A stretch of 64,000 nt of DNA from Chrysopilus asiliformis (GCA_964034945.1 OZ035962.1:28720943-28784942); one strand, 5' to 3'; positions 1 through 11,606 are shown, counted from the first letter of the stretch. Notes: generated from the letters alone by a model not told the origin. Numbers and translations: made by a program.

Positions 1-464
1 GAAATTTCACCCAAAATTTGTGGAAAAACTCACTCACAGGTTTTTCCAAACATGAAACAAACAAATCAAATTAACTGTTTGCCAAATGAATTGAGCTTTT
101 TACGGGTCAAATTCATCTAGGCCACTAAAAAGGTTTTTTTAGTGACATTTTTATCAAAAACTCTCAAGATTTGATTAAAAATATTTTTAATTTATGACAG
201 TGTCCGAATATTTTGAATTCGATAAATCTAATTTCCCACAAAAATAAAATTTGCCACAGAAAAACTGCTGAAAAGTTTTGCTGAAAACTGCTGAAAAGTT
301 TTTCTGAGATGAATTTTATTTGTAAAAAGTTGAATTTGACCCGTTAAAAAATCAATTTGATTTGCAAAATTGTCAATTTGATGTCAAATGCAGCCTGAAC
401 TAAAAAATTGAGGAAATCGAAGAAAGGAAACGAAATCACGTACTCAAAAACGAAATTGGCTTCA

Positions 465-620
465 AAACTACTCGACCGATTTATTTTTTCTAAATGTTTT
501 AAATTTGTGCAAATTTTTCCGAGAGATTTTTGAGGCTGTCCATAAAATACGTCACACACTTTTAGGGGGAGAGGGGCTCTGCGGTAATGTTAGGGGAAGG
601 GGGGCTAGAAAGGTCAAAAA
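465..620 (+). repeat. dispersed repeat fragment (tail of unknown element)
   Basis: Contains a CTCGACCGAT block, then GTCCATAAAATACGTCAC and a G-rich AGGGGGAGAGGGG stretch in the same order as at 48517-48612. A weaker match to the TCCATAAAATACG part is at 53797-53825. No coding capacity; the family is not identified. Confidence 0.5.
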
Positions 621-654
621 TTAGACGTATTTTTTAAATTAGATATTTTCACTC

Positions 655-720
655 AAGAAGCATTTATGTCAACCGTGACCTTAACGGTAAAGATATCTCA
701 TCGCCACGTATGTCAACCGC
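655..720 (+). repeat. degraded copy of the 22166-22264 MITE
   Basis: AGCATTTATGTCAACCG, an AGATATCTCA core and a second TATGTCAACCG block match the order of blocks in the better preserved TA-flanked element at 22166-22264. Confidence 0.35.
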
Positions 721-1782
721 AAACGTCACAGTTGATATAATCGTCACAGTTGATTGATTATGCCAAAAGCAAATACCAAATCTTTTATTCATATATTTAA
801 AAAAAATGTAGCCATTTCTAAGTGATGTTTATATAACCAAATGTTAAAAATAATTTCCACTAAACGAAAATTCTTGTAAATCCTATCAGCAAAACCCCCT
901 AATTTTCATAGAAAGCATTTACCGAATCTAATCGATTTGCAACACAAAATTCTCCTGTACACTTCAGGTTAATTAGTTGCCCATCTGTCCAATGATTGCG
1001 ATCGATTTTTACCAGTTTTTTTTCAAAGATAATTTCAGCTTTAGCTTCGCTATTAGAATAATTTTTCGCCATTTTTTTCTGATCTCCATTAATCTGTCTG
1101 TGTGATCACGACTACAGGAAATTATCGTTCAAATGATAAGGTCTAATGGTTTTCCACTGATGATGGAAAAACATAAAAAACTCGGAGTAAAAAGCTGCCC
1201 AACTCGGTAATATTCCGTCGGTATTAAGATCAGACCATGTTGCACATTTATTAATCGCAAGTGAAAAAATTACATGTTAAACTATTTAACTTTCACCTGT
1301 CATCATCATCGGCAGCGGGAAAGTAAAGTAATGGAAAAAACGTAATAATAATCAAATGACGAAACATTTTTCTAAAAAAAATGTTAGTTTCCATGTAAAA
1401 ATGATAAAAACAATGTAATAAAAAAAACCCTTCACTTCTTCCTCTTCCGACCTGATTTCATTTCGCCGGAAAATTATTTATTTGCTGTACTCGTGATATT
1501 CTAAATGTGGGTAAAATTCGTTAAATTCTCCGTAGGTGTTTCCTAGTCTATCCACCGCACAGCGGACGGATTTTAATTCGCAGAAACTTACGGATAGATT
1601 AATTATCTTATCTTGTTTTTTCATATTTTATTAACCTTTTATCTAAAACTGTGCTATTATTAGTGCAATTCATGAATCACAATCCAGTTGGTTGATTTGT
1701 AGCCCACACAAATATCAAATTAATCCAAAATTGTAAATTATGAATCTTTTCTACTTGTTTTTTCTCGTTTTTCGTTTTGCAG

Positions 1783-1950
1783 GAAAATCCCCCGGAATCA
1801 ATAAAACAGCTCGTTCTCGACGCTGAAATATTAGTTCGTGACGAGGTTATGAAAACTCCAAATAGTAAACGACATTCCGTTACCAAAATGTCATCCACTG
1901 TCATTAAAAGAGAGATTCATATGGCCGGATCGAATATAAAACGTGTACAG
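1783..1950 (+). CDS. klar: klarsicht, first visible coding exon (internal)
   Basis: An internal exon of 56 codons, read from phase 0 to phase 0. It follows a pyrimidine-rich tract ending TTTTGCAG and stops at CAG|GTAATG. The peptide begins ENPPESIKQLVLDAEILVRD and has no initiator methionine of its own, so the gene continues leftwards out of the window. Identification as Klarsicht, a nuclear-envelope protein that links nuclei and lipid droplets to microtubule motors, rests on the KASH tail in the last exon and on phase continuity through all eleven exons. In the numbering used here this exon is residues 1-56. Fly Klarsicht is roughly twice the length recovered here, which agrees with missing upstream exons. 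Confidence 0.85.
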
Positions 1951-2059
1951 GTAATGCAATAAAATTCAATATACTTCATTTGTCAGATATTAATTTTTTT
2001 CTTGAATTTATCATATTTCCTCGTGTCGATCCACATTTGATGATTTTTTGTCGCTAAAG

Positions 2060-2326
2060 GAATGGCTGGAACACCAACCGATTGGACCGAAAGACGCAAA
2101 CGCTCCAATATCGTCAACGACAACAGATTGCGAGGCTTCAGGGGAGTACACCGAATCGGATTCATGTGCCAGAGAATCGGACACTTCAGAAGGTCTTACA
2201 GATTCGGTGGCGACGTGCATGCAAACCGGAAGTAATTCCCAGTGCACTTCAACCGAGATAATTGGTGGATCAGCGGAGCCAATTAATGCCAATTGTGGCA
2301 GTAATCCTAACCTAATCTGTACAAAG
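2060..2326 (+). CDS. klar: klarsicht, coding exon 2
   Basis: 89 codons (residues 57-145), phase 0 at both ends. Acceptor TCGCTAAAG and donor ACAAAG|GTAATT. The peptide starts EWLEHQPIGPKDANAP and is then rich in Ser, Thr, Glu and Asp with scattered cysteines, so it is probably disordered linker rather than a folded repeat. The introns on either side are only about 110 and 82 nt, typical of small dipteran introns. No domain is recognisable inside the exon; assignment comes from splice phase and position. Confidence 0.82.
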
Positions 2327-2408
2327 GTAATTTTCTGCCAATTAAATAACATTCGATTGTCAATTTTATGCTAATTTAATTTATTTCCATTGTCCGTTCG
2401 TAAAAAAG

Positions 2409-2994
2409 GTCATTCGACGCGGTAATCGTCGCAATTCGGACCGGCCATGGTCGGTTTCTTGCCTATCGCAGCTAACAGAAAGCGATGCGGTCATAAGTCC
2501 GCATTCAGATAAAATGAAGGTCAACCAAGGTCTTGCCAGCCATTCCATTAGTGAATCAGCTCTGCATATTCTTTCATCGCCGGGACGTCGCAAGGATTCA
2601 CCGCAGACGCCGGTGAAATCTTCCGACAGTAAAAATTCCCTGAAGCGCCGCAAAACGCGAAGACGTCGATTGGCTGGAAAGAAGAGCGATTCTGGATCCG
2701 ATGGAATTACGCCGTTTGACTTGCCGAAAATTACGCAAAGTCTCATCAAGTCGGAATCTCGCAGCGAACAGATTAGCATTATTCAGGATATAACTATGGC
2801 CTTGTCTATGTTGTCACTGCCGAAGAATCAGAAGCCGGGCGAGAAGTCAACATCGGAAATGGAAAGCGAGGAGGAGAACAAACTAATGAAGCCCAACTTC
2901 AAGCTCGGCTCGTACACGCCTGTCTTTATAAATAATGAATCCAAGCTAGGATCTTTAGCTGGACTCGCTAATTACATTCATGACGATCATGGAG
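2409..2994 (+). CDS. klar: klarsicht, coding exon 3
   Basis: 195 codons plus one base (residues 146-340; ends phase 1). Acceptor TAAAAAAG and donor GGAG|GTGAGT. The exon opens VIRRGNRRNSDRPWSVSC. Its middle holds a strongly basic stretch (KNSLKRRKTRRRRLAGKK), which could be a nuclear-localisation or nucleic-acid/lipid-contact patch, followed by an acidic Glu-rich stretch. A minus-strand open frame over the same bases is a shadow. No catalytic motif is visible. Confidence 0.85.
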
Positions 2995-3065
2995 GTGAGT
3001 TACCATTTTTATGCCTTTTTTCATATTTTTTAGAATTTTAATTGAATTTTAATTATTCTCGCAAG

Positions 3066-3086
3066 CTGCCACTCCCAAGGCGCGAG
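3066..3086 (+). CDS. klar: candidate 21-nt in-frame microexon of klarsicht
   Basis: Between exons 3 and 4 there is a GC-rich 21-base block bounded by CTCGCAAG on the left and GAG|GTATCT on the right. Exon 3 ends in phase 1 and exon 4 begins by completing that codon. Inserting this block keeps the phase and would add seven residues (AATPKAR) between G and E. The left pyrimidine tract is weak, so this may be chance; it would be an optional cassette, not a constitutive exon. Confidence 0.3.
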
Positions 3087-3182
3087 GTATCTAAACTAAA
3101 CATTGAAACAATTGTTAATTACTGCAAAAAAGTGTTAATTTGAATGACGATGATTATTAATTTTATACTCTGTGTTTTTTAG

Positions 3183-3327
3183 AATACCACACTGGCACTG
3201 AGGACCACAGCAGCTTCTCGGAACAGGCCTGGGATAATTACCAAGAAAAGTACAACTCGGAAAACTACTCCGAAGGAATGGATTCGGACGCTGCTAGGCG
3301 CCTACAAGAATTCGGTGACGATTATCG
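3183..3327 (+). CDS. klar: klarsicht, coding exon 4
   Basis: 145 bases, entering in phase 1 and leaving in phase 2 (residues 341-389). The acceptor TTTTTTAG is followed by AATACCAC, so the split codon with exon 3 is GAA. The peptide EYHTGTEDHSSFSEQAWDNY is acidic and aromatic and runs to LQEFGDDY; it ends at TATCG|GTAAAT. The split arginine codon is completed by exon 5, which joins the peptide as DDYR-NFLDSQSD. Confidence 0.85.
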
Positions 3328-3387
3328 GTAAATTTTGAATTTCACCTTAATTTCATCCCTTTTTAACAAGAATTGTATACATTTTAG

Positions 3388-3611
3388 CAACTTTTTGGAC
3401 TCCCAATCGGACTGCTGCTCCTCACTATCAGCTGCAAATAATTTCGATTCTCTATCGCCACCCAGAATGGATTCATTAAAACCGGTGGAGCAAAAACTCC
3501 CCCAGCAACCAGCTGTTAGCACTGTCGATCACATCCGAAGACGTCGGACACTTGAATTGGAATATGAACGCCGGAGAAAGCCAAGTGACTTAAAGAAGAA
3601 GAACTCCCAAG
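3388..3611 (+). CDS. klar: klarsicht, coding exon 5
   Basis: 224 bases, phase 2 in and phase 1 out (residues 389-464). Acceptor ACATTTTAG, donor CCAAG|GTAATT. It encodes NFLDSQSDCCSSLSAANN, then a proline/serine stretch, then a highly basic segment (IRRRRTLELEYERRRKPSD). Such NFLDSQSD-type segments suggest the linker between spectrin-like helices. The intron that follows is 2.85 kb and carries a dispersed repeat (4499-5058). Confidence 0.85.
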
Positions 3612-6465
3612 GTAATTATGATCTTTGATTTATTGATTTTATCGGATATCATTCATAAATTTCGGTTATGTTCGGTATTTTCATTCATTTTTCGCATCAT
3701 ACTTGCAGCTGAATTGATAATTTAAGTGAAATCTCTGTTGATATAGTTTTCCATTTTCGTATCTCACATAATTGTGTGTTGTCAATTTAGATTTCCTTTC
3801 ATTATCGATTGCAGAAAATTAATTGGAAATTATTATTGGAATTTGTGAAAAGTTGTTAGAATGTCACTCAAATGGTGGCAATGGATTCGGTTTCAATTGC
3901 ATAGCTTTGTCATGTTACTAATTTGTAAAAGAAAAAATTAAAATTCTTTGGCAATAGTCTGAGGTTTTCTCGAGAAACGCGAGAAAGTGATATTTATTTT
4001 TCTTATTAAAAATATGTGTTTTTTTTTGCCTAGTTTTACACTGAACATAATAACAAAATGAAATCGAGACTGCTTTTGAGATCGTGAAACAATTTTAACA
4101 ATCATTTTGCAAATTCCAATTTTTGGAAAAAACTTCTTCAAAACTCCCAATTTTTCGAGAAGCATCTTTTCTGTCTTGTTTAGCCGATCTAAAAACAATA
4201 GCACCTGGAATTGTTTTTTAGCCTAAAGGCCGGCAGCATCAGCGACAGTAAAAACAAGAATGCTGCCGTATGAAATACATTGCAATGACGCTAGTGAACA
4301 TTTTTCATTTATGATTTTCCCTGGAATAGAATTTCTTTTTTGGTTTTTAGGGATGCTTTCAATAAAATCCATAAATTTGATTTTTGTTTCAATAAATTTG
4401 ATTTTTGTTTCAAAAATATTCAGATAAATTATTAAAATTTTTAATTCTTTCAATAAAAACTCGAAAAATTTCCACAAAAAGTCAAATTTAGCATTGAAAC
4501 ATAACAAAAGCTATAATTGTCGATCTGGCAATTATTGAAAACCCGTATGGTGATTTAAGTGAACAGCGAACAGTTGTATCAAAATTCCACTTTGAAGTCA
4601 AATTTTCCAATAAGTTTTAAAATTTATTCCAATTGGATTTTGATGTATGGGAGTTTTATCCCATAACTTTTATTATATATATTAATCATATCCTAAATAA
4701 CTTTTGTTCTTGGACTTTTTTGATAAAATGCACCGTTTTTGAGATATTCACAAAAAATGTTTTCGTTCGTATGGGGGGTACCCCCCCTAATGGTCCATTT
4801 TTGCCCATTAACGAACTTAGCCTCACATTTTACGAAAAACGGATCTGTGCAAAATTTCAAGTCTCTAGCTCAATCCGTGCGCCCGCAATCCGCGCCAGAG
4901 ACAGACGGACAGACGGACGGACGGACATGCTAAATTCAACTTTTTTTTATCATTCTAAACACAATGGTGTAATTCATTTTTTTGTGCGATGACGGGATCT
5001 TGGCGTTACAAACGGTAAGGCAAAGTTAATATACCCTTTGGTTTCACCATACGGGTATAAAAAAGCACAAAAAACTTTTCTATACGAATAGGATTTGTAA
5101 AATTATTAACTTGTTCTGTACAAGTTTGTATTTGGGCTTTTTAGCCAAAAAAAAAGTTGAAAGTTAGATTTTTATTAATTTATATAATCGTGATTTTTTA
5201 AAAATATTGTTGAAGATTTTTCGCATTTGTTTTTATAATTTATTTCAGCTAAAAGATCAAGAATATTTAAAAAAAAAAAAATAAATAAATAAATATAAAA
5301 ATTGAACGGAAAATAAATACTAGCGACACATCATCCCTTCTTTACTCAAATAATGACTTTTAATGTTTTTAAAAAAAAACTTTACATTCAATGCAGAGAA
5401 CATTTCGATAATATGAACATCCGGTGTTTTAAATGTGTTCATCCTACCAGATGTTGACTGTATTTCCATTTCAATTCCTGTAAGGGGTAATCTAGAGACC
5501 CGGATCCAAGGACTTTGACGTTTTTTGAAATGAAATACAAAATCTGTTTAAATGCTTATTCAAAAAAAAACCTCTCCTGAAACACCGTGTTCCGCAGGGA
5601 TTACCCTCACAATTTTTGGCCGATTGGCTTAAAATATGTACTATAACTTTAAAATTATATTATCTATAAAAGTACCCAGAATATTTGAAAACTCTATTTA
5701 TTTAGTGAAAATAGCGCTTGATAAAAAAAATGGTTTTTTGATTGCAAAAAGAAAATTTCCTGAAAAAAATGAAGCCTTGAAGCACCGTTACGCTACCCCA
5801 TCTCCCTAAATTTGTGTCTTATTTTATGGATAGCGCCTTATAACAGTATTGCAAATTTTAATTAGATTAGACAACAATTTTTTCCAAAGATATTTAGATT
5901 ATTTTCGTGTAATTTTACATCACTGATTTCGAATCCCAAAAAGATGAAAAACAAGTGCTAAATATTTTTTCTCCAAACTTTTTTTTTGTTATATTAAGCC
6001 ATTTTTGAGATAATTGGCTAAACATTTTGTACTAAAGAACAGGTCCAAATTTGACAATTCACAAGTCGAGAAACATAAAATTTTTTTCTTTTAGATTTTT
6101 ATTTTATGGCTATGTTTAGTTTTAGCACAGAACAAAGCAAAGAGTTTGAACGGCTTTATATCTGAATCACTGTTGCTTATCGGGAGTTGCGATTAAATTT
6201 CCATACAAGACATTGAAATTTTTTAACGAGAATATAAACAAAGAACTTTATTGTTAACCTGAATTAATAAATATAAAATACTTAGTAATGTTTGTTTCAA
6301 ATATACATATGTTGGAGACACAGTTATGCATTCGGCCAGTAGTGAACAATAATTCACTTTCTTCAGGTCTTAGTTTTACATTTTTTCACAATTCTTTATG
6401 AAATTAGTATAAAATTAAAGTGATTTTCATTTTTGTAAAAAAATCTTTTAAATTTATATTTACAG
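3612..6465 (+). other. klar: klar intron 5
   Basis: 2.85-kb intron between exons 5 and 6. Apart from the dispersed repeat at 4499-5058, it holds only AT-rich sequence with A and T runs. No further exon is evident. Confidence 0.6.
4499..5058 (+). repeat. dispersed repeat family R1-like tail, copy A (ACCCGTATGGTGA ends)
   Basis: About 560 bp. It starts ACATAACAAAAGCTATAATTG, has ACCCGTATGGTGA at 4541 and ends with the inverse TCACCATACGGGTATAA at 5044-5058. Inside are a GGGGGGTACCCCCC block, a conserved core GCGCCCGCAATCCGCGCC, a GACGGACA-type microsatellite and GACGGGATCTTGGCGTTAC. Three other copies lie at 24797-25350 (minus), 25751-26319 (plus) and 47846-48345 (minus). The open frames through it are by-products of the repeat. 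The name only describes it; no reverse transcriptase is present, so the class is unknown. Confidence 0.7.
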
Positions 6466-6863
6466 ATGAAATAAACACAATGCGTAGTTCAATTGGAGGA
6501 TCTTCCAATTCCATTCAGACTACACCGAAGAACGCGGACAGAAGCTTCAATCGTAGTATTTCGGACATGGCCCAACGTAAATTAGATTTCACCAACAATA
6601 ATATCGCACAAAGCCACCCAAGGAAGAATTCTGAAAGCGATAACTCTGTACGTCGTCGCAAATCCGAGGATTCGTTATCGCGCAGAAGGTCGTCAAGGAC
6701 AATGGATAAGTCGTTTAAGGTGATTCCACCGACATCTTCGTCCAGTAATGATGATTCCGATGATGAAAAGGAAATGAAGAGTCTTTTGGCGCAGAGCAGA
6801 AACCGTCTTGAGAATACAAATGCCTTGAAGATTAGAAGTCACTTGCTTCGCCCTGAAGATTAT
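6466..6863 (+). CDS. klar: klarsicht, coding exon 6
   Basis: 398 bases, phase 1 in and phase 0 out (residues 464-596). Acceptor ATTTACAG and donor GATTAT|GTAAGT. The segment is rich in Ser, Asn and Arg, with arginine-serine runs (SVRRRKSEDSLSRRRSSRT) that look like a phosphorylation-rich disordered linker. It ends with a more helical stretch running into LRPEDY, where the next spectrin-like helix probably starts. Confidence 0.85.
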
Positions 6864-7222
6864 GTAAGTTTCTCGTTGTTTCGTAACAAAAACGAATAAT
6901 TAGAACTAAAGATTAATTGACCGGAAATCAAAATTTCAAAGAGTTAATGTCGAAAGTGCAGGTTGAATAAAAAAATGTGTAAAAAAAAGTTAAACGATGT
7001 TGAAAATTTGTTAAATTTCATTAGCATTGTTCTGGTTATGTTCTTTGTTTACCTACGTGATGCAAATCTGACTTTCACGGTTCATTGAATCGATTTTACT
7101 CGTTTTTTTCGAACTGACGATGCGTTTCGTTATTTAATTTCTTACCCTTGATCCGATCAAATTATCTTTTAATGGTTCAACTTTCAATTAAGTAATTATC
7201 TTAATTTTTGCATATTTTACAG

Positions 7223-7328
7223 GTTGAAATTATTGCTACTTGCCGGGATAATATCCGTTGCTTGGAATCAGTTCTGCGAGGTCCACCTGGAACCGTTCTG
7301 TCCACCGCCAGTTGCAATGAGACCCGAG
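7223..7328 (+). CDS. klar: klarsicht, coding exon 7
   Basis: 106 bases, phase 0 in and phase 1 out (residues 597-632). Acceptor CATATTTTACAG, donor CCCGAG|GTAAGT, both strong. The peptide VEIIATCRDNIRCLESVLRG continues the helical region from exon 6. It is followed by a 13.9-kb intron, the largest in the window, which contains the probable downstream promoter region and many transposon remains. Confidence 0.85.
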
Positions 7329-8359
7329 GTAAGTGCAATGTTATCGCTATCGAATGCAAATGTCATGTTATTACGAGATTCATTGCGCGTATTATTGAGT
7401 TCATATTAGATTTAACAAACCCAATTCGAAATTGGACATTATATAGGTTTTTTATACAAACTTTGAACAGTTTTTATTCATTAGTGGACAACGCTAAAGC
7501 AGAAATCACCAAACGAAGTGAAAAGTATTTAAATTACTGGTGGTTTTAATTGATTTTTTGTCTGTTTTGTAAAATTTGCTTCGAACTTTCTTATTTACTT
7601 AATTTAAAACGGATATTTTTGGTGAAAATTTTTAGCTGTAACGAATTCACAATAAATTTGTACATATTTTAATTGAGTTTCACTTTTTTGTCGATTTATG
7701 TTCGTTTCGTCTTAATGTGTTATCGGAATAAGCAGTACTAGCTAAAAAGGCTATAGCCGGATAAGCATGTAAAATCGGCCCCTACTCCGATTTGGCTGAA
7801 AATTTTCTAGCAGAAATCGGCCAAAACCTCGTTTGTAAACTTTTTAGCAAAATCGCATATAATGTTATTTTGTTAATTTGACTTGATGACTTTCTATTAA
7901 ATGTATTCAGAATCAATTTTTTAACATTTTGTTTTTTTTTGTCTTTGTGTATTCTGGTAAAAACATGTACTGTGCCATTTCCTCCACATGCGGTTACGGT
8001 ACGAATAAGTTTAGTGTTAATAAGAAAATCTTAAAAATTAAAAACACATGTGGTCCACATATCGGATCAACCTGATATTTTTTTTGTATATAAGTGTAGA
8101 TGCAAGGAATATTTGACGAAAAAACTGTAGGTGTCGCTGGCGTAAAGCATAGAATAAAAATTTTCTGACAAACCAAGTATTTTTTTTTGAGGAAACCATG
8201 GCTCGAAGATGATCATATTTTATTTTATAATGAACCTTGACTACCTTTACAACATAGTAAAATTTCAGAGAATTCGGACATACGGTTTGTCCAAAAACAA
8301 ATTTTTGGGGTGAATTTCTTAGTAATCAGAATAGTATCTTGGGCTATATGTGGATCCCA

Positions 8360-8470
8360 AACGCCTCTTCCTTTTTAAACCTTCTCCTGTTATCTCATGA
8401 ATCTCTGACAGGATATTGCTCCGGTTTGCATCATTATAAATGTCGATCTTCAAAATAATTTCTGGTCTAT
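8360..8470 (-). repeat. dispersed repeat fragment (CTCCTG-TATCTC-TGAA family)
   Basis: Contains CTTCTCCTGTTATCTCATGAATCTCTG followed by GCTCCGGTTTG (shown here in parts: CTTCTCCTGTTATCTC, ATGAATCTCTG). The same block order recurs at 53935-54190 and, inverted, at 41590-41890. Unidentified family with no coding capacity. Confidence 0.4.
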
Positions 8471-10512
8471 TCAAACTTACCCCACGTTTTGCCTGTGTCG
8501 CTTTTTTTTTTTTGCTGTTACCTGATTTGGGGTTTTGATTAAATTTTAGTGCGGGCCTTGAGATTGACCGAGCCGTAATCCGCTAAGGGCGGATGAGAAA
8601 TGGATCCTCTAGTAAATTGAATTTAAAGTAGTTTCCAATAAAAAAAAAAAATGCAAAGTAAAGAATCTGTTTAAAAAAAACTTGCAAACATTCAGAAAAA
8701 AAGAAAGTATTTCAACTTTTTAAGTTTTCTTTTGCAATGAAATCCATTCCATTGTCAAGAGTCAATCTTAAAGTGCTAGAGCACCGCTAAACGGTCACTG
8801 AAGTCTTGCGGTATTGCATATCATCATGCATGTTGTTTATATACATTATTTAAAACAATATTCTTGTATGGAAGTTATTACAACTGGCTCGACTGCACTC
8901 ACCGATATTTCAGCGAAAAGTAACTAATATGGCCCATCATTCTGGAAGTAATTGAACCATACGGGGAAGTATTTAAGCAAATACGATCGGGCATCCATTA
9001 AATGTGTAACAGCAGGAAAAACTCAACTGACGAGGGATTATTTTGGCCATATATAACAATGTGTAATTAGTGAAATTTGACTCTGTCGGCTTGGGATCGG
9101 GTAACATTCAGTGAGCATGAATCAAATCCTCTACAATCCTCCAATGCGACCACCAGATCTAATGGACACCCCGTGATAGAATCATTTGCCCACTTGGAAT
9201 CACTTGAAAACGTGACCTATCCCACATTAAAACTGCATGTCTGAAAGGAACATGAGTTTCTCATAATTTATTTGAAGAGTTTTTAACTATTAAATATTTT
9301 GGTTGTTTCAATCGTGGATGCGGTATTTTCACTCAAATTAATCATTCGATCATTTTCGTTAAGTGACATTTAAAACGCAGACGTGCATATATTCGGAAAA
9401 GGAAAATTCGCATGAATTATGCTGTTGGACGAGTTCTTTGCACATGAATCCTTTTATGGTCAAATGCTAAAAACTGCATCGTTGGATGAATTTTTATGCT
9501 GCCGCCGCTGCCAATCACTAAAGAATCACGGCTACAATTATGGTCACATTTCTTGCATTTTTAAATCACGATTTGTGAATAATACTGCTCTGTGTTGTCA
9601 TTCGGTATGCGTGCATTGTGATTTTTATTATGAAAAACTAGCATATCGGGAGTAAAAAGAGCGTCGATTATTTAGCCGTTGCTTATTTAATTTTTTTATG
9701 ATTCTTTTGTTTCTACCTTTGGATGATTTTTTCCCGCATTTCGTTGATTTATGGCTTGTAATATTGAATGAAGGGACTTTGAATACCTTTGATTGCTTAT
9801 AGACGTGTAATGAGGGTTTAGTCTTTGATGTTGTTGAATTTTTCAAATATCTTACTTCAAGTAAAATTAATTGAATTGCATTTTGTAAAATAATTAACTA
9901 AAATGATGTTTATCTTAGCATTGAACAATGGAATATTTTAAAAGATTTTTCATTCTTCCATGGAATTAAAGGCTAGTGTTCACTATTTGCTTATTGGTTT
10001 ATGTTGAAATTGTTCACAAAAATGTTTAAATTTAATTAAAAATCCTTGAATCGTCAGTTTCCTTTAAAAAAAGTCAGTATCTTTCATTTTATTGTTGTTG
10101 AGGTAAGTTTTAAGATTTTTTTAAATGAAATTCGAACAAAAATCCTGCTAAATTCGTTGAATCTCATAAAATTTTAGATCAATAATTGTTTTTATTTCCC
10201 TCAAAATATTGTAATTTATTCATAGTTAAGAATCCACATAAAATTGAAGGTACGGGCAGCAGGGGAGAAATAATATTAATATTTGGAAACCTTCATTGGG
10301 AGGCTCAGTCCAAAATTGTTTTCATTTAAATTTTTTGATATTGATTAATTTTTGAACTTAAAGGTGATTGGAAAACCTGGATAATACAATACCCTGTCTT
10401 TAAGGGACTTTTAATAAAATACATTACAGTTTAAGGGGAGAACATAGACGTCTATGGAAAACTGGGACAACGGAGGAGGGGTTTTTGAAAAAAATGTAGA
10501 AATTTTTATCTT

Positions 10513-11032
10513 TTAACCGTTTGAGGACGACTTTTCGGTAATGTTGTTTAATAAAAAAATCATAATGGTAGAACTCTAAACAAGCTTTTTACAAATTTTG
10601 AAACATCTAATCCTTGTAGATGTCCTGGAAATCTTTGGATCTTTGATCTTTACGACTGGGACATAATATTCCAAAACAGGTTACCGTAAAAACCCGTTAG
10701 GATATATAATCCCACTTGTATGTAATAATAACCATATTTCCAATAAAATTTGTATAAACTTACTTGAATTTTTTTAGAGAAAAATATATACTTGTAAACA
10801 CTTTTTAGATTACTAAACACTTTTATTTCTAGTAAAATTGCAAAAATTATAAAACTTTGAAGAAATATACTAACACGTTTGATCAATCCCGTTAAAATTC
10901 TTCTGTTACAAACAGAAAGCCATAAAGTAGGATAAAATCGTAATTAATGTTACATTTACTATGAAAAATATCCAATAGACTTTAAAGAAACATTTTTGGG
11001 ATGTATAATCCCAATCGGCTCCAAGAGGTTAA
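10513..11032. mobile_element. candidate piggyBac-like MITE (TTAA-flanked)
   Basis: Starts TTAACCGTTTGAGGACGA and ends with the inverse form TCGGCTCCAAGAGGTTAA. The terminal repeats are imperfect, but both ends carry TTAA and a secondary GGGAT-TATAATCCC motif lies near both sides. 520 bp, no transposase. The ends are more diverged than in the other TTAA elements of this window, hence the lower confidence. Confidence 0.4.
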
Positions 11033-11049
11033 GTTTTGTTAGATTCATT

Positions 11050-11216
11050 TTTCCCAAAAGCTCATAGATTTCGAGAAATTTTCAAAAAATTTAAATTGTA
11101 TGAGAGATACTCGTTATAGCTATCGTTACTTTTATAAAAGTTGATAGAAAACTATATAGTTGATAGAAAAAAATTCAAGTCGCTAGCTCAACGCGTTCTA
11201 GAGTTATTTAAGATAC
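11050..11216 (+). repeat. dispersed repeat fragment, pair of 51493-51700
   Basis: TCGAGAAATTTTCAAAAAA, GTTATAGCTA, AATTCAAGTCGCTAG, CTCAACGCGTT and GAGTTATT occur here and in the same order at 51493-51700. It ends directly against the MITE at 11223. Confidence 0.5.
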
Positions 11217-11222
11217 AGAACA

Positions 11223-11606
11223 TGTTCAGATTGGTTGAAATAGTCCGCCTAAATAGGACGGATGAAATATTGCTCGTGTTCAGATTGAGACTATTTGAAC
11301 CAGTAGCTGTGAGCAATCAGACTGGCGTGAAACATTTGGGAAACGGAACATTTCTAAAGAATTGCAAGTAATACGTGGCTGCCTTTTGCTCTGCGACGTG
11401 TTGCATCGAAGACGACCGAAACAATAATGACAATGGAACACATTCAGTGTGGCAGCCAACCAATCAGAGCACGGCAGGCGGAACTCTGAGAACGGAGATT
11501 TTAGTTTTGAGGAGGATTTTTCTATCAGCAGTCCCACTTCCTCACCTTGCCCTGATGTTGCCAGTTTCTGTCCTAATTAGGCGGACTATTTCAACCAATG
11601 TGAACA
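11223..11606. mobile_element. MITE with 37-bp terminal inverted repeats
   Basis: The left end TGTTCAGATTGGTTGAAATA and following TAGTCCGCCTAAATAGGAC are matched inversely by GTCCTAATTAGGCGGACTA and TTTCAACCAATGTGAACA at 11570-11606; I count two mismatches in about 37 bp. Internal sequence has no transposase. No convincing target-site duplication is seen, so the superfamily is undetermined. Confidence 0.65.

Larger units (their letters stand above)
1..1782. other. klar upstream intron or 5' region, no exon seen
   Basis: AT-rich sequence before the first visible klar exon. It contains a dispersed-repeat fragment (about 465-620) with CTCGACCGAT and TCCATAAAATACGTCAC motifs that recur near 48517-48612, and a short MITE-like remnant at 655-720. 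I see no coding exon or promoter. Confidence 0.5.

Noticed and set aside
2011..2779. Minus-strand frames of 113 and 132 codons
   Set aside because: They overlap klar exons 2 and 3 in antisense and have no start context or splice support; shadows.
9419..9655. Cys/His-rich 78-codon frame resembling a small zinc-binding protein
   Set aside because: Cysteine pairs do not form a regular finger pattern; no splice sites or conservation evidence.
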